Shown in pieces: positions 8,051 to 16,757 of a stretch of 64,000 bases of DNA. The notes below the pieces were generated by a model that saw only the letters and a program-made list of their open reading frames with translations, did not search any database and was not told the origin of the DNA. The position numbers and the translations under genes are program-made. Position 1 is the first letter of the stretch. Every line of letters starts with the position of its first letter. The stretch comes from Methylocystis sp. IM3 (lineage in GTDB: Bacteria > Pseudomonadota > Alphaproteobacteria > Rhizobiales > Beijerinckiaceae): NCBI RefSeq assembly GCF_038070105.1, contig NZ_JBBPBZ010000003.1, positions 31,460 through 95,459 on the forward strand, written 5' to 3'.

Positions 8051-10164
8051 ACGAGACGAGCGCCTTCGCAGGGAACAACAGCGCCTTTCTTCAGGCCGGG
8101 CTCCATTGGCTGCGTCTGCTGCTGGAAAATCGCGCCAGAAAGCTTCGCCCGCCGCAGCCCGTCCCTGCGCCGGCGGAGCCGCCGCCGCCGCGCCCTCGCC
8201 GCCTCTTTTGGATCGACTGGGCGTCGGACGCCGCCGCCGAGGTTTGCCAGCCCTGCCCGCGCGCTCCGCCCGCCGAGGATACGCCCGAGGGAGCGGCGGC
8301 GAAATTCGAGGAGGCGGCGCAAAGGCGACCCAGACCGGCCCTGGCGGCGCTGTCGCAATGGTTCGGCCTTTCCGCCTTCGAGCGCAACGTGCTGCTCCTG
8401 TGCGCGGCGATGGAGCTCGATCCGCGCTTCCCCGCGCTGATCGCCGGAGCGCAGGAGGCGCCCGTCGTCGCGGCGCCGACGTTCGGCCTCGCGCTCGATT
8501 TGTTCGACGCGCCGAGCTGGGATGCGCTTTCTCCGACGCGGCCGCTGCGCCGCCATCAGCTGATCGAGGTGCACCAGTCGGGCGCCGCCGCGCTGATCGC
8601 CGCGCCGCTGCGGATCGACGAACGGATCGCGGCCTATATCAAGGGGCTCGACTATCTGGACGAGCGGCTGCTCGAAATCGCGGAGCCCGTCGCGCCGCCG
8701 CCCCTGCCCTTGCCTCCCTCGCACGAGGCTCTCGCCCGTCGTGTCGAAAACTGGATCGCCCGCGGCCAGCCGACGACGCTGGTGGAGCTCGTCGGACGCG
8801 ACAGGGCGTCGAAGCGCGACGTGGCGGCCGCCGCGCTCGCCGCGAATGGGATTGCGCTGCTCGAAATCCCCTTCGCCAGGCTGCCGCGCGACGCCGACGC
8901 GATCGAGCGTTTCGCGAACCTTTGGGAGCGCGAAGGTTTGCTGACGCCGATTGCGCTGCTCGTCGCGCCGCCGGGCGCCGAGCCGGCGGGCGGAGAACCG
9001 CCGGAGGCGGCGCGCCCGGCGCCCGGCTGGGACTGGCTGCTCAAGCTGGCTGGAATCGTCATTCTGGATGTTGGCGCGCCGGGCGCTGATCCGGCTGCAC
9101 ATCTCCTCGAAATCGGCGCCCCGACCGTGGCCGAGCGGCGGGCGCTCTGGGCCGAGGCGTGGCCGGAGGGCCCGGAGCCTGACGCGGAGGCGCTCGAACG
9201 CCTTGCCGGCGAATTTACCCTGCCGGCCTCGCGCATCCGGCTCGCCATCGACGGCGCCGCGGCTGAGGCCGGCGGCGTGCCTGACGTCGAGCGGCTGTGG
9301 AGCTGGTGCGTGCGGCGCGCGGGCGGCGCGCTGGAGGGGCTTGCGGAGCGCATCGCGCCGCGCGCCAAGATCGATGAAGTCAAGCTGCCGGCGCAGGATC
9401 GAGAGCAGCTCGACCGGCTGATCCGCCACGCCCGCACCCGCGGCGCGGCGCTCGACGCCTACGGATTTTCGGCCATGGCCAACCGGGGGCTCGGTCTCGC
9501 CGCCCTGTTCCATGGCGAGAGCGGCACCGGCAAGACCATGGCCGCCGAAGCCGTCGCCCGGGAGCTGGGTCTCGCGCTTTTCCGGGTCGATCTCGCTTCG
9601 ATCATGAGCAAATACATCGGCGACACGACCAAGAAGCTGCGCGGCGTCTTCGACGCGGCCGAAGGCGGCGGCGTCATGCTTCTGTTCGACGAGGCCGACG
9701 CGGTTTTCGGGCGGCGCAGCGAGGTCAAGGACAGCCACGACCGCTTCGCCAACATCGACATCAATTATCTGCTGACGCGGATGGAGGCTTTCGGGGGCGT
9801 CACCATCCTCGCCACGAACATGAAGCATGCGCTCGATCCGGCTTTTCTGCGCCGGCTGCGGTTCGTGATCGGCTTCGGTTTCCCCGGGGCCGCGGAACGC
9901 GAGGCGATCTGGCGCGACGTATTTCCGAAGGCGGCGCCGGTCGAGCCCCTCGACTATGCGGCGCTGGCGCGGTTCCCGCTCACCGGCGGCAGCATCTTCA
10001 ACGCCGCCCTGGGCGCCGCGCATGAGGCGGCGGCCGAGGGCGGGCCGATCGCGATGCGGCACATCCTCACCGTGGTTCGGGCCGAATTGCAGAAGCTCGA
10101 ACGACCCATACCCGAACGGGAATTCGCGCATCTGCGCGAGGTGACGGCGAAGGCGGGACAATGA
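8047..10164 (+). CDS. AAA+ ATPase of the eCIS (Pvc15-like)
   Basis: A 705-residue protein with a Pro-rich, winged-helix-like N-terminal half and a C-terminal AAA+ domain. Walker A is GESGTGKT at residues 490-497; Walker B is VMLLFDEADAVFG about 50 residues later; sensor 1 (ILATNM) and an arginine-finger region (FLRRLRF) follow. Such ATPases are nearly universal in eCIS operons and are thought to help particle assembly or load effectors; they are not the ClpV-type sheath recyclers of type VI secretion. The ATG at 8047 overlaps the preceding stop by 4 bases. Confidence 0.92.
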   Translation: MNETSAFAGNNSAFLQAGLHWLRLLLENRARKLRPPQPVPAPAEPPPPRPRRLFWIDWASDAAAEVCQPCPRAPPAEDTPEGAAAKFEEAAQRRPRPALAALSQWFGLSAFERNVLLLCAAMELDPRFPALIAGAQEAPVVAAPTFGLALDLFDAPSWDALSPTRPLRRHQLIEVHQSGAAALIAAPLRIDERIAAYIKGLDYLDERLLEIAEPVAPPPLPLPPSHEALARRVENWIARGQPTTLVELVGRDRASKRDVAAAALAANGIALLEIPFARLPRDADAIERFANLWEREGLLTPIALLVAPPGAEPAGGEPPEAARPAPGWDWLLKLAGIVILDVGAPGADPAAHLLEIGAPTVAERRALWAEAWPEGPEPDAEALERLAGEFTLPASRIRLAIDGAAAEAGGVPDVERLWSWCVRRAGGALEGLAERIAPRAKIDEVKLPAQDREQLDRLIRHARTRGAALDAYGFSAMANRGLGLAALFHGESGTGKTMAAEAVARELGLALFRVDLASIMSKYIGDTTKKLRGVFDAAEGGGVMLLFDEADAVFGRRSEVKDSHDRFANIDINYLLTRMEAFGGVTILATNMKHALDPAFLRRLRFVIGFGFPGAAEREAIWRDVFPKAAPVEPLDYAALARFPLTGGSIFNAALGAAHEAAAEGGPIAMRHILTVVRAELQKLERPIPEREFAHLREVTAKAGQ

Positions 10165-10442
10165 AGGTGCGGCTTCACATAGATGCGCTGTCGATTGAGG
10201 CGGACTGGCCGCGCGCCGGCCGCGCCGATTTCGCCGAGGCGCTGCGGGCGGCGTTGGAAGGGGAGCTGACCAGGGCGGCGCGCCGCGGCGCTTTCGGGCC
10301 CGCCCGCGTCGAACCGCATCGCAGGCTGACGATTCCGGCGCTCGCCCTGTCGGAGCCTCGGGACGCGGGCGCGCGCGTCGCCCGCGCCGTCGCCGGCGAG
10401 ATTGCGCCGCCGGCCGCGCCGGGCCAGGGGAAAACGCGATGA
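10161..10442 (+). CDS. Small eCIS-associated protein of unknown function
   Basis: A 93-residue protein with an amphipathic N-terminal half (VRLHIDALSIEADW) and a Pro/Ala-rich end. Small proteins of this kind with a LxIDxLxL opening sit between the ATPase and DUF4157 genes in several eCIS operons, but I know of no assigned function. It overlaps the ATPase gene by 4 bases and the first effector gene by 4 bases. Position directly before the two effectors makes a chaperone or adaptor role conceivable; that is a guess. Confidence 0.6.
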   Translation: MKVRLHIDALSIEADWPRAGRADFAEALRAALEGELTRAARRGAFGPARVEPHRRLTIPALALSEPRDAGARVARAVAGEIAPPAAPGQGKTR

Positions 10443-12985
10443 ACGGGCGAAGCTTCGTCGCGCGGCGGGCCGCCGCTTCGCCGTCGCCTGCGGCCGTCAC
10501 GCTCCGGCGCAAATGCGCCTGCGGGGAAACCGGGGGAAATTGTCCGCGCTGCGCCTCGAAGCGCATGACGCTACAGCGTCACGGGACCGGCCGCGCCCCT
10601 GCCCCGCGCATGGCGCCCGGCGAGATGGTCGGCGACGTCCTGCGCGCCTCTGGCGAGCCGCTGCCGACCGCGACGCGGGCCTGGATGGAGGATCGCCTCG
10701 ATCATGATTTCTCGGGCGTTCGCATCCACGCCGACGCGCGGGCGCGCCGCTCCGCCGCCGCCGTCGACGCGCGCGCCTATACGGTCGGCGAGCATGTCGC
10801 GCTCGGCGAACCCCGACCAGACTTCGAGTCTCCCGCCGGGCGGCGGCTCCTCGGCCACGAACTCGCTCATGTGGTGCAGCAATCGCGCGGCGGCGTCGGC
10901 GCCGGGATCGATCCCGACCCCGCCCTGGAAAGTGAGGCGCGTCAGGTCGGAGACGCGATTGCGGTGGGACGGCGGGCGCATGTCGGCGGCGCCTCGCCGC
11001 CTGTCCTCGCGCGAGAGCCGAAACGGCCGTCGAAGCCTCCGCGGGAGGCGGCCGCGCAAGGCTCTTCGCTCGACGACTATCTGCGCGAGATGGACGAAAA
11101 CGAGGCGCTGCTCGCCAGGGAGAATTACGCCGACGCCACCTACACCCGGGTTTCCGAGTCGATCGTCGTCGACGGCGTCCCCATCGCCGACCGAACGGGA
11201 ATTTACGATTCGAGCGGTCTCTACACCGCGAAAAATCCGGAGCTCGACGAGATCGTGGCCCTCTACCGCCAAGCGGCGGGGAGGGACGCGGCGCGCCCGT
11301 CTTCCATCGACAGCCACACGGCGACGCAAAAAGCCGGCGACGAGGGGCCGCTCGTCGGCAACGAGATCATCATCATCCACGACGTGGCGACGGAGGCCGA
11401 GAAGTCGCGGCGCGCCGGTCTGTCGCCCAACATTCAGACGTTCGACGAGTTCAAACGGATCTACCAGAAAGAGCACGGAACGGCCGAGGGAGCCGAGCAG
11501 GCCTTCTTCGCCTATCACGACGCGGAGTCGGCCAAGTTGTTCGAGGGCTATCGCCGCATCGACGCGGCGGCGGGCGCCGTCAACTGGATCGCAGGCGCGA
11601 CGGTCGGGGTCGTCGCCAGCGGCTTCGATCCCGTCGCCGTTTTCGGACCCATGGCTGTGGGCAAGGGCGTCGAGCTGGGCGCGCGAGCCGTGGGCGTCGA
11701 CAAGGAGACCGCGAGCGCCTTTGGCGATCTCGCCGAGTTTGGCGCCGGCTTCGCCATTCCGTCGCTCGCGCATGGTTCGCCGACGACGGGGAGCGCCGCG
11801 CGGGCCGAGGCGAAGTCGGCCGGCGTCGCGACGCAGGCCGCCGAGCGAGAGACTGGCGCGCTCGAGACTGGGACGCTCGAGTCTGGGGCGGGCAAGTCGC
11901 CGCTCGGCGCGCCGAACCCCGTCGACGCCGGGGCGGTCGAGACCATCGAGCGGCAGGCGCCCAGGACCAGGCCCGCCGGGGATCCGGGGGCGCCCTCCGT
12001 GAAGCCTCCGTCTCCCGACGCAGACCTCGCCCATAAGCCGCTCGCCGAGCCCGAGTCGCTGGGCGACGGACACCATACGCAGATCACTGCGCGAGGCGTC
12101 GAAAGATGCAGCCCTGAGCCCTGCCCCGTCCTGCGTGTGGCCTATCAGAAGGAGCTCGCCGCCGACCCCGCGCTTCAAAAGGAGATGAAGCGGCTCGACG
12201 CCTTGAGCGCCATCGCCGCCGCGCAGGAACGGAGCGGCAAGCTCGATCCCGCCTTCGTCAAGCGGATCAACCGGGAGGGCGCGGAGCTGGAGCGCAAGCT
12301 CGCGGCGATGCGGGCCGGCGTCGGGCCCGCCCCCCGGCCGCCGGCAGGGGGTGCGGCAAGGGCCGCGAAAGTCGCCGGGCGGCCCGGAATTCCCTCGCCC
12401 GAGGGTTTCGTCGACGAAGCGATTGCTCGATTGGACGATCCGGACGCCTTCTCGCTCCACGTCGGCGAGAAAGCCGCGGAAAAGATCAAGTCGGGAGAGA
12501 AGCCCTTCGTGCTCGATCAGCCGGTCACGCGCGGCGACATCGACGAACCGCTGGCCGTCGGCGCGCCGGGAGTGAAGCCCCAGCGCGCCGTGGATCGCGC
12601 CCTCGACCCGCACAACCGGCAGTTTCTCGATCCGGCCACCAATCGTCGCACGAAATATCTGGGCACGGACCCGCGCGACGTTGCGCGCGGCCGTCAGAAG
12701 CTCGATCCGGTGTCGCTGAAGGACGACCCCGACGCCCTCTTCACCCGCCGCTTCGACGAAACGACGGAGATGGCCAAGATCTTCGACGAGGCCGTCAACA
12801 GCGTTCAAAACAAGGGCAAGATGTCGCCCACCGAGCTCAAGAACGCCATCAATCGCAAGGTGTCGTCCATCATCAAGGAGGGGGCCTCGACCGAAGCCCA
12901 CACGGTGCGCGACGTCCTCGTCAGCAAGGGTTTCGTCTATCGGGAAAACGTCGGCTGGGTGGCGGGAACGGGGGCGGCGCCATGA
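10439..12985 (+). CDS. eCIS-core (DUF4157) effector protein 1, modular toxin candidate
   Basis: An 848-residue protein. It opens with a Cys cluster (CACGETGGNCPRC, about residues 24-36) followed by the DUF4157 or eCIS-core domain, recognised from DFSGVRIHAD, ARAYTVGEHVALG and the metalloprotease-like HELAH motif at residues 140-144. The middle has a hydrophobic, glycine-rich segment (about 380-420). A short block around C557 (CSPEPCPVL) is shared with the next gene. The C-terminal 200 residues match nothing I recognise and end in a basic helical segment. DUF4157 domains mark eCIS-associated toxins, so this is probably cargo whose active domain is C-terminal. Whether HELAH is an active protease here is not known. 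It overlaps both neighbours by 4 bases. Confidence 0.78.
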   Translation: MNGRSFVARRAAASPSPAAVTLRRKCACGETGGNCPRCASKRMTLQRHGTGRAPAPRMAPGEMVGDVLRASGEPLPTATRAWMEDRLDHDFSGVRIHADARARRSAAAVDARAYTVGEHVALGEPRPDFESPAGRRLLGHELAHVVQQSRGGVGAGIDPDPALESEARQVGDAIAVGRRAHVGGASPPVLAREPKRPSKPPREAAAQGSSLDDYLREMDENEALLARENYADATYTRVSESIVVDGVPIADRTGIYDSSGLYTAKNPELDEIVALYRQAAGRDAARPSSIDSHTATQKAGDEGPLVGNEIIIIHDVATEAEKSRRAGLSPNIQTFDEFKRIYQKEHGTAEGAEQAFFAYHDAESAKLFEGYRRIDAAAGAVNWIAGATVGVVASGFDPVAVFGPMAVGKGVELGARAVGVDKETASAFGDLAEFGAGFAIPSLAHGSPTTGSAARAEAKSAGVATQAAERETGALETGTLESGAGKSPLGAPNPVDAGAVETIERQAPRTRPAGDPGAPSVKPPSPDADLAHKPLAEPESLGDGHHTQITARGVERCSPEPCPVLRVAYQKELAADPALQKEMKRLDALSAIAAAQERSGKLDPAFVKRINREGAELERKLAAMRAGVGPAPRPPAGGAARAAKVAGRPGIPSPEGFVDEAIARLDDPDAFSLHVGEKAAEKIKSGEKPFVLDQPVTRGDIDEPLAVGAPGVKPQRAVDRALDPHNRQFLDPATNRRTKYLGTDPRDVARGRQKLDPVSLKDDPDALFTRRFDETTEMAKIFDEAVNSVQNKGKMSPTELKNAINRKVSSIIKEGASTEAHTVRDVLVSKGFVYRENVGWVAGTGAAP

Positions 12986-15741
12986 CGGGTCCGCGCGCGC
13001 TTCTTGTGCGGCGGACGCCCGCCGGAACGGCCGCGGCGCCGGCGACGCTACAGCGCAGCTGCGCCTGCGGGGAGACCGGCGAGAGCTGCCCGCGCTGCGC
13101 CGCGAAGCGCGCGCCGCTCCAGCGGCTCGCGGGCTCCGGCGGGCCGCCGCGCGCCTTGCCCGGCGCCGTGAGCGCGGTCTTGCGCACATCCGGCCAGCCG
13201 CTGCCCTCGCCGATTCGCGCGCAGATGGAGGAGCGGTTCGCGCATGATTTTTCCAGCGTGCGGATTCATGCCGACGCATCCGCGCAAAAATCCTCGGCGG
13301 CGGTCAATGCGCGCGCCTATACGGTCGGGCGCGACATCGTGCTCGGAAGCGGCGCGCCTGACGTCGCGAGCCGCGAGGGTCGGCGCCTGCTCGGTCATGA
13401 ACTGGCCCATGTCGTTCAGCAGTCGCGCGGCGGCGTCGGCGGCGGGATCGATCCCGACCCGGCGCTCGAACAAGACGCGCGCCGCGCCGGCGACGCCGTG
13501 GCCGCGGACCAGCCTGCGCGCGTCGCGCAAAGCGCCGGCCCCATGCTCGCGCGCGAGCCAGCCGCCGCCGGGTCCGGCGAAAGCGTCATGTACGAAGTCA
13601 ATTTTCCGGACGGCAAGAAGCGGCTCACGAAGCAGGAATACGAAGCCTATAAAGCCCAGGCCGCCCACCGCCTGCGCCTCCGTCTCGACAGGGTGATCGA
13701 CGATTCGGAGAGGGGACGCGCGTCGCAGTACGACATGCTCAAGGAGTACCAGGGCGGCGTGGAAAGTTTGGGCGATGTCTTTCGCAAGCCAAAAGCGCTG
13801 ATCGGCATCGCGGCGGATATCTGGGGAAAGACCAGCCCGCCGTGGATCGGCATGTGGGGACATCCGAAAAACGCTGCGCGCCACGGACTGCAAGCGCTCG
13901 AACGCGGGGATATCGGGGAGGCCGCCCGCCTCCTGAAACTCGCAACCGGGCAATACGAAGACGCGATGAAGGAATGGAACGCCTATCGCATGAAAACGAT
14001 CGGCGGCGCCGAGAGTCTTGCGAGCGATCTCGAGACGGTTCGCGACGTTTCCTTCGCCGTCGCGCTCGCCGCGGGCGCCGTCGTCGCGGCCCCCGTCATA
14101 GGGGCCGCCGTGGGGACCGCCGGCGTCACGGGCGCTGGCGCGACGGCGTTGACGGCGGGCGGAACCGCGCTCGTCACCGGCGCGGGCGGCGTCGTGCTCG
14201 GGGGCGGCTCCACCGCCGCGGCGAGCTATGCGGTCAACGACAAGGTCGATTGGAAGGCGGCCAAGCGGGACGCGGCGAAATTCGGCAAACAGGGCTTCGT
14301 CACCGGCCTCACGGCGGGTCTCGGCCAGGCGCTCAACGGGGCGGGCGCCGCCGCGCAGCTTGGCAAGCCGCTGGCCCAGCAGGCGGCAAGGCGCTGTCTG
14401 ACCGAGGCTGGCGTCAATTTCTCGGGCGAAGTCACGACGGAGGCGCTGGACAAGCTCTTCCCGGCGACGCCGCCCCAGGAGCAGGCCGGGGCGCAAACGA
14501 AAGAAATCCTCGGGGGCAAGACCCGGGCGCTGGCCATCGGCTGCATCAGCGGCGTCCTTGGCGTCCCGGCCAGCAAACTGAAAGGCGGGTCGGCGACCGC
14601 CGCCGACAAGGCGCTTGGCGCCGGTACGGCGTTCCTCGACGCGAAGCTCCAGGGCAAGACGGACAAGGAGGCCGCAATCGCCGCCGCGCAATCGACCGCG
14701 ACTTCGCATCTCGTCGGCGCCGGGAAGAAGGGAACCGACGCGGCGGCGGCGAGACAGGCGACGGCCCCGAAACCGAAATTGGCCGACGAGCCCCACGAGA
14801 CGGCCGAGCCTGCCGGCAAGCCTGCGCCGAAACCCGCTCCGAAACCCGCGCCTCGGGCCATCGACAAGGCGCCGGAAGGCATGAAGAAGCCAGCCGCCGG
14901 CCATGTCGAAGAAAAGCCGGACATGAAGCCGGCAAAACCCCCGCCCGCTCCCGAAAAGGCGATCGATCAGGGACAGGCGGTGGCGCAAAAGGAGACCGCC
15001 AACGGGCATCGCGCCGTCGTGACGCCGAAGGGCGTGGGCGTCTGCAGCCCGCATCCCTGCCCCGTGATCCATGTCGAATACGCCAGGGAGCTCGCCGCCG
15101 CGCCGGAGCTGAAGGCGTGGAACGAAAAGATTCAGGCCATGCGGCAGGTCGATCCAGAACTCGCCGCCCAATCGGCCGCGGCCCTGATCCGGGAGCTCGA
15201 GACGCTGCGCGCCAGCCAGAAGAGCCGCGGACAGGCCGGAGGGCCGCAGGCCGCCGCCGGCAGGACAACGCCGCCGGCTCCAGTTGGAGGCGCGCCCCGA
15301 CCCGGACCGAACCAGGCTCTTGTCGGTTCGAGCACCCGTCAGATGCGGCGGGCGGCAATCAGAATGATTGAAGCCGATCCCAACCATCCGCTTCGATTCC
15401 TGCTGGGCAGGCCGGGGCGGTTCAAGCCCCAGCGTGGGCTGACGCACGATCAGCTGGCCGACCGACCCGACCTCGTGCAGATGGGACATATCCGCAGCAA
15501 CAAGCTCGGAGAGACCGAATATGTCATGCTGCAGGGCGCCTGGGAGAACCAATTCAACAATGTGACCATCGAGCAATCGCATCTGGGCGGGGCCGTTCTC
15601 GATCAGCCAGCCGTATCGATTGGCGGCGTCGCGGTCGACAGGCGCACCGCGAAATTCTGGGAAGACGTGGGCCTGCTGAAGCCGGGCGCCGTGGAGGCGT
15701 CCCCGACAATTCGACTCCCCATCTCGGAGAGCGACGAATGA
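12982..15741 (+). CDS. eCIS-core (DUF4157) effector protein 2, modular toxin candidate
   Basis: A 919-residue paralogue of the preceding protein. It shares the N-terminal Cys cluster (CACGETGESCPRC), the DUF4157 domain with HELAH at residues 139-143, and the block around C688 (CSPHPCPVI). Between them are a charged helical region, a long hydrophobic Gly/Ala-rich stretch (about 355-415) and a Lys/Pro/Ala-rich linker (about 590-670). The last 130 residues contain MGHIRSNK (from 834) and QFNNVTIEQSH (857-867); this His-rich spacing resembles HNH-type or other polymorphic-toxin nucleases, but the assignment is tentative. It overlaps the first effector gene by 4 bases, with no immunity-like gene between or after. 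Confidence 0.78.
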   Translation: MTGPRALLVRRTPAGTAAAPATLQRSCACGETGESCPRCAAKRAPLQRLAGSGGPPRALPGAVSAVLRTSGQPLPSPIRAQMEERFAHDFSSVRIHADASAQKSSAAVNARAYTVGRDIVLGSGAPDVASREGRRLLGHELAHVVQQSRGGVGGGIDPDPALEQDARRAGDAVAADQPARVAQSAGPMLAREPAAAGSGESVMYEVNFPDGKKRLTKQEYEAYKAQAAHRLRLRLDRVIDDSERGRASQYDMLKEYQGGVESLGDVFRKPKALIGIAADIWGKTSPPWIGMWGHPKNAARHGLQALERGDIGEAARLLKLATGQYEDAMKEWNAYRMKTIGGAESLASDLETVRDVSFAVALAAGAVVAAPVIGAAVGTAGVTGAGATALTAGGTALVTGAGGVVLGGGSTAAASYAVNDKVDWKAAKRDAAKFGKQGFVTGLTAGLGQALNGAGAAAQLGKPLAQQAARRCLTEAGVNFSGEVTTEALDKLFPATPPQEQAGAQTKEILGGKTRALAIGCISGVLGVPASKLKGGSATAADKALGAGTAFLDAKLQGKTDKEAAIAAAQSTATSHLVGAGKKGTDAAAARQATAPKPKLADEPHETAEPAGKPAPKPAPKPAPRAIDKAPEGMKKPAAGHVEEKPDMKPAKPPPAPEKAIDQGQAVAQKETANGHRAVVTPKGVGVCSPHPCPVIHVEYARELAAAPELKAWNEKIQAMRQVDPELAAQSAAALIRELETLRASQKSRGQAGGPQAAAGRTTPPAPVGGAPRPGPNQALVGSSTRQMRRAAIRMIEADPNHPLRFLLGRPGRFKPQRGLTHDQLADRPDLVQMGHIRSNKLGETEYVMLQGAWENQFNNVTIEQSHLGGAVLDQPAVSIGGVAVDRRTAKFWEDVGLLKPGAVEASPTIRLPISESDE

Positions 15742-16394
15742 CCGGCTTCTCCCGATCTCCCCAAATCCTCAAGGCGGGCCTCGTGCTGCTCGATCCGGTG
15801 CTGTTCACCGTCAGGCGGCTGATCGTGCTGCAATACAATCCCGACCAGCTGACGCGCACGCTGCAGCCGCTGTCGGCCGGCGGCGATAGCGCGGACCGGA
15901 CCGAGGCGCTCAGGCTCAAGGGGCCGGCGGTCGAGACCTTCAAGCTCGACGCGGAGCTCGACGCGACGGATCAGCTCGAATTCGCCAAGGACAATCCGGC
16001 CGCCGTCGAGGTCGGTTTGTTTCCGCAGCTTTCGCTGCTCGAATCCCTCGTCTCTCCCACGAGCGACGACATCGCCGCCGCGGATGAGCTGCTGCGGCGC
16101 GGCGCGGTCGAGATCGCGCCAATGGAGGCGCCCCTCACGCTCTTCGTCTGGAGCGCGCAGCGCGTCGTGCCGGTGCGCGTGACCGAGTTTACGGTAACGG
16201 AGGAAGCCTTCGATACGACGCTGAACCCCATCCACGCGAAAGTCTCCCTCTCGCTGCGCGCCCTGTCGAGCAACGACCTGCCGATCGACCATCGCGGCGC
16301 TGAATTCTTTCTCGCTTATCTGCGGACCAAGGAGTCGCTCGCCAGGCGCGCCGCCGATGGAACCCGCACGCAACTGGGAGCGCAAGGCTTCTGA
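15738..16394 (+). CDS. eCIS tube-baseplate adaptor (CIS_tube domain, Pvc7 N-terminal-like)
   Basis: A 218-residue protein resembling the N-terminal CIS_tube domain of Pvc7/Afp7: a short beta strand, then LQYNPDQLTRTLQP, the ALRLKGPAVETFKLDAELDATDQL region and a long beta-rich remainder ending in helices. The domain joins the inner tube to the central spike in known particles. In Pvc7 this domain is followed by a LysM-like domain in one chain; here the LysM-like part appears to be the next, overlapping gene (TGATG). It directly follows the effector pair. Confidence 0.75.
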   Translation: MTGFSRSPQILKAGLVLLDPVLFTVRRLIVLQYNPDQLTRTLQPLSAGGDSADRTEALRLKGPAVETFKLDAELDATDQLEFAKDNPAAVEVGLFPQLSLLESLVSPTSDDIAAADELLRRGAVEIAPMEAPLTLFVWSAQRVVPVRVTEFTVTEEAFDTTLNPIHAKVSLSLRALSSNDLPIDHRGAEFFLAYLRTKESLARRAADGTRTQLGAQGF

Positions 16395-16753
16395 TGCTCG
16401 ATCTGATGGACCCCAATCCGGCGTTGCCGGTCCCGACGCTTCAGCCGTTCGACGAATACAGCCGCTATCGCGGCCTCGACCTGCTCTCGGGCGTGGACGC
16501 GAGCGGGCGTCCCGTCGTCTTTGTCGCGCGCCGTTTCCTGCCGCAGCCGGCGTCGCTCGCCGAAGTGGGAAGCGTGACGGTGAAGCCTGCCGACCGGCTC
16601 GACATCCTCGCCGCGCAGCAACTCGGCGACGCGCGCTGGTGGTGGCGGCTGGCGGACGCCAACGGCGCGATCGACCCTGCGGAACTCACAGCCGAGCCGG
16701 GGCGCGTCCTGCGGCTCACCCTGCCGCAAGGCATGGCCGCGCCAAGGAGCTAG
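16394..16753 (+). CDS. LysM-like eCIS baseplate protein (Pvc7 C-terminal / gpX-like)
   Basis: A 119-residue protein. After about 55 residues of beta-rich sequence it has a LysM-like module: VKPADRLDILAAQQLGD, then WWRLADANGAID and a hydrophobic strand RVLRLTLP. LysM-like modules of this kind occur in P2 gpX and in the C-terminus of Pvc7/Afp7 baseplate proteins. The one-base overlap (TGATG) with the CIS_tube gene suggests the two chains act together. No signal peptide is visible, so it is not a cell-wall LysM protein. Confidence 0.68.
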   Translation: MLDLMDPNPALPVPTLQPFDEYSRYRGLDLLSGVDASGRPVVFVARRFLPQPASLAEVGSVTVKPADRLDILAAQQLGDARWWWRLADANGAIDPAELTAEPGRVLRLTLPQGMAAPRS

Positions 16754-16757
16754 ACCC

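Noticed and set aside
7672..10566. Long open frame on the minus strand opposite the AAA+ ATPase
   Set aside because: High-G+C antisense frame with Arg/Gly-rich, non-globular sequence. The plus strand has Walker motifs and coupled junctions.
10571..15582. Long minus-strand frames opposite the two effectors
   Set aside because: Same composition effect; the plus strand carries DUF4157 and HELAH in both genes.
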